This document shows positions 1 through 5,926 of a DNA stretch of 11,662 nt, piece after piece; positions within the stretch are counted from its first letter, which is position 1; every line of letters begins with the position of its first letter. Under the pieces are notes generated by a model. The model did not search any database. It was given only the letters and a program-made list of their open reading frames with translations, and was not told where the DNA came from. The DNA comes from JBBIVB01 sp964567515 (GTDB lineage Bacteria; Patescibacteriota; Patescibacteriia; Veblenbacterales; UBA10138), in NCBI GenBank assembly GCA_964567515.1, contig CAZMMW010000024.1, positions 1 through 11,662 on the forward strand, written 5' to 3'. The position numbers were made by a program, and so were the translations under genes.

Positions 1-2464
1 GGTAATTAGCTAAAGCATTATCCACTTTATCCTGAATAACGCGTTGCAACGGTCTGGCACCGTATAAAGGATCAAAACCTTCCTGAGCCAACTCCTCCAC
101 CGCAGCTTCGCTGACTCTTAAAGTAATGCCCTTAGTCTGCAACATTTTAGCTAATTTAGCTAATAATAATTTAGCAATCATTACCACGTCCGCCAAGTTT
201 AAAGGAGTAAAAACAATTACACCATCAAAACGGTTAATCAATTCCGGTTTAAAATAATGTTTTAATTCACTTTCTAATAAAGCTTTTCTGATATCAACCA
301 GCGAAGCGCCGACTTTTAAATTGTCTTGAATAAATTGTGTGCCGGCATTAGAAGTGGCGATAATAATAGTATTGGTAAAATCTACTGTCCTGCCTGTAGC
401 ATCAGTCAAACGACCATCGTCAAATAGCTGTAAAAAGACATTAAGAATATCCGGATGGGATTTTTCAAATTCATCCAACAAAATTAAGGTATAAGGTTTT
501 TGTCTAACAGCTTCGGTTAAAAACCCTTGCTCCCTGCCCAATCCCGGAGGTGCGCCAATTAAACGATACATACTTTCCGTGGTTTGAAATTCCGACATAT
601 CTAATCTGATCATTTTATCTTCTCCGCCAAAATATTCCGCTGCCACAGTTTTAGCTAATTCGGTTTTACCTACACCAGTGGGGCCTAAGAACAAAAAAGT
701 GGCAATAGGACGATGGCTGGTTTTTAATTCCACCCGCGCTCGACGCAAAGCCGCTGACACCATTTTGACTGCTTCATCTTGCCCAATAATTCTCTGATGT
801 AAAATATTTTCTAAATTTAATAAACGCTCACCTTCGGTTTTAGTTACTTGTGTCACCGGCACATTTACTTTACTAGACACTAATTGAGATATGTCCTCTG
901 CTGTAATAGTAGAATTAATACCCTTATACTGTCTGATAAAAACCGCTACCTCTTCGCATAATTTAATAGCTTTTTCAGGTAAAGATCTATCCGCTAAATA
1001 ACGTTTGGACAACTCTACTGCCTTTGCCAAAGAACCATAGGAAAAATAAATATGATGTTGATATTCTAATGGTGGTACCGTAGCTTCTAATATCTGAATA
1101 GCAGTATCATCGTCTGGCTCTTCAATTTTAACTTTGTCCAAAGCATTACCAATAGAAGTTCTTTCTAAATAATCGCGCCAATCAGCTGGTGTAGTAGTAG
1201 CCAAAGTAATAATTTTGGTTTGAGTGATAAAATTGGCTACCATCTCCGCTGTATCCAGATTTTCTTTGCCACCAGAAGTTTGCCCTACTAAATTATGTAC
1301 ATCATCAATAAATAAAATGATATTGCCAGCGCGAGTAATTTCATTCATCACCTGCAATAATCTGTTTTCTACCTCTCCACCACCAACTAACGCCGACACG
1401 GATAATGCTAATAATTTTTTATCTCTTAACGGCACTGGCACTTCCTCGGCTACCATGGACTGGGCAATGCCTTCAATAATAGCGGTTTTACCAATACCCG
1501 GTTCTCCCACCAACACCACGCTAGATCTGCCGCCTTCAATCAAACGGAAAACCTGTTCTATCTCTTTATCTCTGCCGATACATGGTTTTAAATAGCCGTG
1601 TGCTGCTAAATATGTTAAGTCCCGACTAATCTGATCAAGTAAAGGCGTGGCCACAGCTAAATAAGCCCTATCAAGAGCGTGTTTAGGTCGCCAAGACGCT
1701 TTACGAATTCGACGAACTAGTTCCTTTCTTAAACGCCGGCGTACCGCAAACCACCTGGTAATATTGGCAATCATTTTTGTTTCAATGGCCAATTCATCCA
1801 ACACCTGACGCGCTAAAGATTCACCATCCGCTATCGCCATGATTAATTCACTCACCTCTATTAAATGACTACGACGCGCTAAAGCTAACTCACCAGCTTT
1901 AACCAAAACTGCCTGAGCAGGACCAGATAACTGCACTGACTCGCCTTTTCTTACTTGCGCTAAGGCATGAGATAGGGTGGAAAATAATTTATCAGGACTA
2001 ACGCCTAAGCGAGAAAAAATTGCTTGACCAGTAGAAGTTTTAAGTGAAGCGGCTAATAAATGAATTTCTGTTACTTCGTGGTGTCCAAATTTGGCAGCAT
2101 AACGAAAAGCATACTCTAACAGCAACCACATCTCCGTACTTAAGTGCTCCTCAATTTTTATAACTGTCTCATCAATTTTAAAATAAGATCGTTCTTTATT
2201 AAAACGATTAAAGCGATAAATAGTATAACAAATAAACAACACTGATAACCATAAAAATTTAGCCGGCGGGCTAGGCGGAAAAAAAGCATATGCCATATCC
2301 TGATTCTGCTCTATAAAAAGATATGTCTGCCAAATAAATAAAATAAAAATTATAATGCTAATCAATAAAATCGCACCATCAATATATCTCTCTAAATTTT
2401 CCCTAAATTTTTTGGCTAAAAGAGAGCTTAGGGTTGGCCTAATTGTCCAGATTAATTTAGGCAT
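1..2464 (-). CDS. Membrane-anchored Clp/Hsp100-type AAA+ ATPase, 3' end cut by window
   Basis: Hand translation from the ATG at 2464 stays open for 821 codons to the left edge; perhaps 30-50 C-terminal residues are missing. Order: hydrophobic helices at about 30-51 and 68-83, then a Clp_N double repeat at about 107-235. NBD1 follows, with Walker A GEPGIGKT (320-327) and Walker B ending in D387-D388 (usually Asp-Glu). NBD2 has Walker A GPTGVGKT (594-601), Walker B with D664-E665, an intact NRF arginine finger and a GARPL sensor 2. There is no ClpB-type coiled-coil M domain. No clear ClpP-docking [LIV]GF loop is seen; only a short VGA lies in that region. NBD1 lacks the KYRG pore loop (VGGGEVEN at 360-367) and has NAL (440-442) where ERRF arginine fingers normally sit; in NBD2, GLGR (641-644) replaces GYVG. 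Family knowledge suggests ATP-driven protein remodelling, here inferred at the inner membrane. Substrate and protease partner are unknown. The ATG is one base after the upstream stop, which favours translational coupling. Confidence 0.9.
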   Translation of the reverse strand, partial: MPKLIWTIRPTLSSLLAKKFRENLERYIDGAILLISIIIFILFIWQTYLFIEQNQDMAYAFFPPSPPAKFLWLSVLFICYTIYRFNRFNKERSYFKIDETVIKIEEHLSTEMWLLLEYAFRYAAKFGHHEVTEIHLLAASLKTSTGQAIFSRLGVSPDKLFSTLSHALAQVRKGESVQLSGPAQAVLVKAGELALARRSHLIEVSELIMAIADGESLARQVLDELAIETKMIANITRWFAVRRRLRKELVRRIRKASWRPKHALDRAYLAVATPLLDQISRDLTYLAAHGYLKPCIGRDKEIEQVFRLIEGGRSSVVLVGEPGIGKTAIIEGIAQSMVAEEVPVPLRDKKLLALSVSALVGGGEVENRLLQVMNEITRAGNIILFIDDVHNLVGQTSGGKENLDTAEMVANFITQTKIITLATTTPADWRDYLERTSIGNALDKVKIEEPDDDTAIQILEATVPPLEYQHHIYFSYGSLAKAVELSKRYLADRSLPEKAIKLCEEVAVFIRQYKGINSTITAEDISQLVSSKVNVPVTQVTKTEGERLLNLENILHQRIIGQDEAVKMVSAALRRARVELKTSHRPIATFLFLGPTGVGKTELAKTVAAEYFGGEDKMIRLDMSEFQTTESMYRLIGAPPGLGREQGFLTEAVRQKPYTLILLDEFEKSHPDILNVFLQLFDDGRLTDATGRTVDFTNTIIIATSNAGTQFIQDNLKVGASLVDIRKALLESELKHYFKPELINRFDGVIVFTPLNLADVVMIAKLLLAKLAKMLQTKGITLRVSEAAVEELAQEGFDPLYGARPLQRVIQDKVDNALANY

Positions 2465-2465
2465 C

Positions 2466-2816
2466 TTAAGCAAATAATAAGATCAAAGATAATGGTAATA
2501 TCATCAGCCATAAAACAAAAGCTATAGAGTAAACAAAAAACCAAAAAATTAACCTAATAAACTTAACGATCAATAAAACAAACCTCATGAAAATGCTAAT
2601 AATTCTACCTGACCAGGTATAATCGCCATACATTGGTTTAAAGAAATATTTGGCAAATAAACCAATAGCTAATCTTTCCCAGGTATCTTTAATTTGCTGC
2701 CAGCACCAATTGCCTACTTTACCAGCGCCCCGGCTATACCACCAGGCTGGCCAACGCCAAATATCACCTAGGACACCAAAGGCAATTTTGACAGCTTCCT
2801 CACGAGCGAAGTTCAT
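2466..2816 (-). CDS. Small Trp-rich membrane protein coupled to the Clp-like ATPase
   Basis: This 116-aa protein has no recognised named family. The N-terminal half (1-70) is amphipathic and very rich in tryptophan (W20, W22, W25, W26, W37, W39, W46, W68), with a WPAWWYSRG patch at 22-30. The C-terminal part (about 71-116) is almost entirely hydrophobic and could form one long or two hairpin membrane helices, interrupted by K85 and R88. No signal-peptide cleavage site is apparent. The TAA stop (2466-2468) is followed by one base and then the ATG of the Clp-like gene, so the two are probably made together. A role as membrane partner or adaptor of that ATPase is inference from position only. 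The ATG at 2816 is chosen because a TATAAT lies 8 nt upstream and no better start is visible. Confidence 0.8.
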   Translation of the reverse strand: MNFAREEAVKIAFGVLGDIWRWPAWWYSRGAGKVGNWCWQQIKDTWERLAIGLFAKYFFKPMYGDYTWSGRIISIFMRFVLLIVKFIRLIFWFFVYSIAFVLWLMILPLSLILLFA

Positions 2817-2824
2817 ACACTATT

Positions 2825-2830
2825 ATTATA
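2825..2830 (-). promoter_or_regulatory. Putative -10 box giving a near-leaderless transcript
   Basis: On the minus strand a perfect TATAAT lies 8 nt before the ATG at 2816. Transcription would normally start about 7 nt downstream of a -10 box, that is at or 1-2 nt before the start codon, and no Shine-Dalgarno-like sequence is present. The -35 region is poor (TTTTCG at 17-bp spacing). Confidence 0.45.
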
Positions 2831-2881
2831 CTGAATTCTTATTTAGCCGAAAAGAAGAGATCGGGGTGTTTGTTTTTATAA

Positions 2882-3020
2882 TGTCATTCCCGATCTGCTG
2901 CCTAGTAGTGAACTCCAGTTCTACTGCTTGGGGTCGGGAATCTAGGCGTTAAAATAGATTTATTTTTGTTCTGGATTCCCGCTCCCCATTTTCATGAGGA
3001 CAAGTTTCGCGGGAATGACA
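2882..3020. repeat. Composite palindromic dispersed-repeat element
   Basis: Perfect 11-bp terminal inverted repeats, TGTCATTCCCG (2882-2892) and CGGGAATGACA (3010-3020), bound a 139-bp non-coding unit. Inside are two hairpins: ATTCCCGA (2886-2893) with TCGGGAAT (2934-2941), and ATTCCCGC (2975-2982) with GCGGGAAT (3009-3016). The inner arms can also pair with each other, allowing a cruciform. There is no coding capacity. It resembles a REP or MITE-type element; a second, more decayed unit of similar design lies at 7978-8036. Confidence 0.7.
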
Positions 3021-3050
3021 AAGAACGATTATATTAGTTAGAATCACTAT

Positions 3051-3089
3051 AAAAATAATCCCCAAAGCGACAAATATGCTTTGGGGATT
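3051..3089 (-). terminator. Intrinsic terminator after the interrupted hypothetical gene
   Basis: A perfect 12-bp stem pairs 3057-3068 with 3078-3089 across a 9-nt loop. On the minus strand it is followed by ATTTTTAT, giving the U-tract for the gene that ends at 3149. In the plus direction the downstream T content is weaker. Confidence 0.85.
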
Positions 3090-3148
3090 TATAATATTTT
3101 CTCCTTTCTGTTTGTTTTAAGGATACAAGTTTAAAGTCAAAAGGTAAA

Positions 3149-3829
3149 TTACGAAACTACTTCGCGAGAATGCAAGCAATCATCAGCCCCGTCAACATCC
3201 GCCCAATAAACGACCAGCTTGACGTCGCTCCAAAAGACGCTAGGCACATCGCCGCCCGTATAGCGCGAACCCGAACAAAGTGCCCAGCTGTTAATATCAA
3301 GGTGTTTACCAGTCTCTTTGAAATACTTTAACTCATAAATAAGTCTTTCTAGCAGAGTAATGCCTGGAATCTTTTCTTGGGCCAATTGGTTAGCTGACTT
3401 ATTCATTAACTCTTCGTCTGCTTTCTGACGATCACGCACCCAAATGGCATAGGTTTCGCTGTTGGTGCGATCATTGGTCGGTACTGCTTGATCAAGATCA
3501 GTATCGGTACATTTCCAAGCTCCAAACTTGGATTTGCATTTTTGGAATACTTGTTCAATGGTGATGCCGGAAGCGATAATCAATAAGCAATCACAACCTT
3601 CACGCTTGAGTGGAATAACCAAGTTAGAAAGATTAAGTTCAATGCCAAACTCATCGCGGTAAAAATTGCACCACTCTACGAGTGGCAAAGGTATAGAAAG
3701 CTCGCGCATGGTGGAAGCGATAAAGTTTTCGAGCCTAATTTTGAGTTCATCGCCACATGAAATAACGCGCTGCCAACCATCCTGGTTGGTTTGCACCTTA
3801 ACCAAAACTAGGTTAACTCCGCTTTCCAC
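3149..3829 (-). CDS. Hypothetical protein, 5' end lost to an in-frame stop
   Basis: The open frame from GTG 3829 encodes 226 aa. I cannot assign a function. The protein appears soluble, with no signal peptide or membrane helix, and has an acidic, charged middle region. The C-terminus is a Gly/Trp/Asp-rich segment running from GSRYTGG to the terminal SREVVS. From memory it resembles a family present in several diverged copies per genome in Candidatus Patescibacteria; this was not checked. Reading upstream, the same frame continues through KQLKRFTQDV to a TAA at 3862-3860 and beyond it to ATGs at 3898 and 3907, so the natural start seems to have been upstream and a nonsense change removed about 22-25 residues. 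A restart at GTG 3829 has only a weak AGGA four bases ahead. It lies downstream of tgt on the same strand and ends at the hairpin terminator at 3051-3089. The last ~150 bases are much richer in GC than the rest. Confidence 0.65.
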   Translation of the reverse strand: MESGVNLVLVKVQTNQDGWQRVISCGDELKIRLENFIASTMRELSIPLPLVEWCNFYRDEFGIELNLSNLVIPLKREGCDCLLIIASGITIEQVFQKCKSKFGAWKCTDTDLDQAVPTNDRTNSETYAIWVRDRQKADEELMNKSANQLAQEKIPGITLLERLIYELKYFKETGKHLDINSWALCSGSRYTGGDVPSVFWSDVKLVVYWADVDGADDCLHSREVVS

Positions 3830-3907
3830 GACATCCTGAGTAAAACGTTTTAATTGTTTTTATTGGGGTTCGGTAGCTGATGTTATCGACTTTTTCATCG
3901 TAATCAT
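3830..3907 (-). other. Interrupted 5' part of the hypothetical gene
   Basis: In the frame of the 226-aa ORF, codons from ATG 3898 read MKKSITSATEPQ, then TAA (3862-3860), then KQLKRFTQDV into the GTG at 3829. A second in-frame ATG lies at 3907. The 41 nt between the tgt stop and ATG 3898 hold an AGGAGAG (3927-3933), but it is 19 nt from the nearer ATG at 3907, too far for a normal ribosome site. A single base change or an assembly error creating TAA is the simplest explanation. Confidence 0.65.
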
Positions 3908-3939
3908 TCTTTCTTTAATAGATTTACTCTCCTAATTAC

Positions 3940-5076
3940 CTACAAAACCTTCTTCTTAATGGCCTGCCTAATTAATCTCATTAAATCCAGATAAAAATGC
4001 AAATTATGAATGGTGGCTAATCTTTCAGCTAACGCTTCCCGCACATCAAATAAATGATGCAAATAAGCTCGGGAAATCTTTAATTCCGCACAAGCTAAAC
4101 ACTGGCAACCTGGATTAAGCACGGTTAAATCTGTCCGCCACGGCGCCCGTTCTATATTAATAGTTTGATAAAAATCAGCTGACGATAATGATTGTAAAAA
4201 CTCATCCTCAGCTTTAAAGCGTATTTCAGGCCAAATATAAAGACGACCGTGCCTGGCTTCCCGCGTTGGTATCACACAATCAAAACAATCTATTCCCCGC
4301 TTTACAGCTTGAACAATATTTTCTGGATAACCAACACCCATTAGATAATGAAGTTGTTCTTGCGGCAAAACCGGAACAGTATAATCTAAAATCTGATACA
4401 TTTCCTCCGGCTCTTCACCCACAGCCAAGCCACCCAAGGCAATGCCATCAAAAGGAAGAGTAGAAATCTGTTCCGCGCTCATCAGGCGCAAATCTTGGTA
4501 CACCGAACCTTGCACAATACCAAACAACTGCTGACCATCTTTTTTGATTTTAGGCCACTCTTCTGCCTGTTGCCGAGCCCACCTAGTAGTTCGTTGGACA
4601 GCATCCAAAGCCAACTCTCTACCCGTGTTAGAAGCCACACACTCATCTAATACCATGGCGATATCCGATCCTAAGGCTGCCTGAATTTCCAAAGCTAAAC
4701 GAGGGCTTAAAAAATGTTTGGCGCCATCTTCTGGTGATTGAAATTCTACTCCGGTGTCGGAAACTTTTCTAATTTTACTTAAACTAAAAATCTGGAAACC
4801 ACCGGAGTCAGTTAAAATCGACCCTACCCAACCCATAAAATTATGTAAACCGCCGGCTTTATTAATTAACTCCAATCCAGGTTTCAGCCACAAATGATAG
4901 GTGTTGGATAAAATTATCTGCGCTCCCAAGGTGTTAATTTCTTGAACGGTTAAACCTTTAACCACGCCACGGGTGGCAATGGGTAAAAAAAACGGCGTCT
5001 CAATCTGGCCATGAGCAGTTTGAAAAATCCCCAACCGGGCTTGACTTTTATCTGATTTTTGAGTTAAGGTAAACAC
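3940..5076 (-). CDS. tgt: tRNA-guanine(34) transglycosylase (queuine tRNA-ribosyltransferase)
   Basis: The enzyme swaps guanine at the wobble position of GUN-anticodon tRNAs (Asp, Asn, His, Tyr) for a queuosine precursor. At 378 aa it has normal family length. Visible motifs include LTDSGGFQ with catalytic D90, DEC at 144-146, IVQG (Q189) and ALGGLAVGE (213-221). GIDCFDCVIPTR at 261-272 carries the expected nucleophile D266. The zinc site is C324, C326, C329 and H357. C146 and V219 match residues that in the Zymomonas enzyme go with preQ1 rather than queuine. An extra loop at about 281-305, between RHGRLY and INIERA, is longer than in typical Tgt. The start is GTG at 5076, since an in-frame TGA lies two codons upstream and no ATG is available. 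No other queuosine gene is in the window, so a salvaged base is possible. It is divergent from the gene at 5121. Confidence 0.96.
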   Translation of the reverse strand: MFTLTQKSDKSQARLGIFQTAHGQIETPFFLPIATRGVVKGLTVQEINTLGAQIILSNTYHLWLKPGLELINKAGGLHNFMGWVGSILTDSGGFQIFSLSKIRKVSDTGVEFQSPEDGAKHFLSPRLALEIQAALGSDIAMVLDECVASNTGRELALDAVQRTTRWARQQAEEWPKIKKDGQQLFGIVQGSVYQDLRLMSAEQISTLPFDGIALGGLAVGEEPEEMYQILDYTVPVLPQEQLHYLMGVGYPENIVQAVKRGIDCFDCVIPTREARHGRLYIWPEIRFKAEDEFLQSLSSADFYQTINIERAPWRTDLTVLNPGCQCLACAELKISRAYLHHLFDVREALAERLATIHNLHFYLDLMRLIRQAIKKKVL

Positions 5077-5120
5077 AAATCAAAATTAACAGAAATTAAA
5101 AGAAAATAAAAGGAAGAGTT
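5077..5120. promoter_or_regulatory. Short divergent intergenic region, tgt / phosphatidyltransferase
   Basis: Only 44 bp of A-rich sequence separate the GTG of tgt from the ATG at 5121, so at least one promoter must overlap coding sequence. AGGAAG at 5111-5116 is a good Shine-Dalgarno for the plus-strand gene (4-nt spacing). No convincing ribosome site precedes tgt and no clear -35/-10 pair was found for either direction. Confidence 0.5.
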
Positions 5121-5849
5121 ATGTTCTTTGACAAAAACGACACTCGATCTTTGCTGCAGCAAAAAGATGACTATCTAGCCGCTCCTCTAAAAGGATTCAA
5201 AAAAAGACTGGAAGAGAAAATTACCGCTTTGCGTACTGCTAAAAAAGAATTACCTTTGTGGTATTATTTATTTGAATTATTGGTAGTAAAACATAGTGTT
5301 ATCCCTAATTGTTTAACTACGATCAGACTGGGTCTTTTCTGGCCGCTTTATTATAATCTGTCAGTTAACAATAATGAAACGGCTTTGTTTATATTCACGA
5401 CCGCTATCCTAACTGATTTTGCCGACGGCGTTTTGGCTCGTGGTTTCAGCAATATTACCCGCTTTGGAAAAATTGTTGATCCACTGGCGGATAAATTAAT
5501 AACTGGTGCGGTATTATTTGGTATGTATAACGATATTCCCCCTTGGCTCTTTTGGTCAATTTTGGGCATTGCCATATTTCTCATCACCATTACTGTCGGA
5601 CTGCTAATACTTAAGCGTCTATTTAATTTACAACAAGAAATACAATCAAGTAGCTGGGGTAAATGGAAATTCTTTTTCGAATGTGTTGGTTATAGCCTAT
5701 TATTTATTGTCAGATTTCTTACGCCAAGTACTACAGAAATGATTATATACTATAGCGCAATCTTTGCTTTAATAATTTCGCTTCCGCTGGCTGTATGTAG
5801 TATCATAGAATATATCATCCCCGGAACACTGTCGAAAAAAAATTGGTAA
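5121..5849 (+). CDS. CDP-alcohol phosphatidyltransferase family membrane enzyme
   Basis: This 242-aa integral membrane protein carries the complete CDP-alcohol phosphotransferase signature D-x2-D-G-x2-A-R-x8-G-x3-D-x3-D at 99-124 (D99, D102, G103, A106, R107, G116, D120, D124). Family members move a phosphatidyl or phospho-alcohol group from a CDP-linked donor to an alcohol, for example glycerol-3-phosphate in phosphatidylglycerolphosphate synthase. IPNCLTTIRLG (61-71) matches the usual start of PgsA-type proteins, and GKWK (180-183) matches a conserved lysine segment. Hydrophobic stretches lie at about 67-80, 86-98, 126-136, 141-165, 186-200 and 207-232. The substrate cannot be fixed from sequence, so pgsA is not assigned. 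An N-terminal extension of about 58 mostly charged residues precedes the usual start. The ATG has a good AGGAAG site, and the gene ends at a shared terminator. Confidence 0.9.
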   Translation: MFFDKNDTRSLLQQKDDYLAAPLKGFKKRLEEKITALRTAKKELPLWYYLFELLVVKHSVIPNCLTTIRLGLFWPLYYNLSVNNNETALFIFTTAILTDFADGVLARGFSNITRFGKIVDPLADKLITGAVLFGMYNDIPPWLFWSILGIAIFLITITVGLLILKRLFNLQQEIQSSSWGKWKFFFECVGYSLLFIVRFLTPSTTEMIIYYSAIFALIISLPLAVCSIIEYIIPGTLSKKNW

Positions 5850-5875
5850 ATATAAAGCATAAATATAAAACATAA
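5848..5875. repeat. Degenerate 7-bp tandem repeat (AAATATA-like)
   Basis: Four consecutive heptamers, aaatata, aagcata, aatataa and aacataa, fill the bases between the stop codon and the terminator. The 7-bp spacing is clear, although the copies are imperfect. Confidence 0.45.
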
Positions 5876-5877
5876 AA

Positions 5878-5916
5878 ACCCCTGGCTTAAATCACAGAAG
5901 TTAGGGGTGTTTTTTA
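5878..5916. terminator. Bidirectional intrinsic terminator between convergent genes
   Basis: An 11-bp stem (5878-5888 with 5898-5908, two G-U pairs) has a 9-nt loop. It is followed by GTTTTTT on the plus strand and preceded by AAAAA, which gives a T-tract on the minus strand. It can therefore stop both the plus gene ending at 5849 and the minus gene ending at 5927. Confidence 0.85.
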
Positions 5917-5926
5917 TCATTAAAAA

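Noticed and set aside
1224..1595. A 123-codon open frame on the plus strand
   Set aside because: It lies antisense to the NBD1 Walker region of the Clp-like gene, whose frame is conserved and uninterrupted; it has no family resemblance.
2650..2952. A 100-codon plus-strand open frame running into the repeat element
   Set aside because: It is antisense to the Trp-rich protein and ends inside a palindromic repeat, with no ribosome site.
3860..3862. Recoding of TAA as sense in the hypothetical gene
   Set aside because: Known CPR code changes reassign UGA, not UAA, and the other genes here use TAA as a normal stop.
5351..5590. A minus-strand frame across the phosphatidyltransferase signature
   Set aside because: It is the complement of a conserved catalytic motif, so it is a shadow of the real gene.
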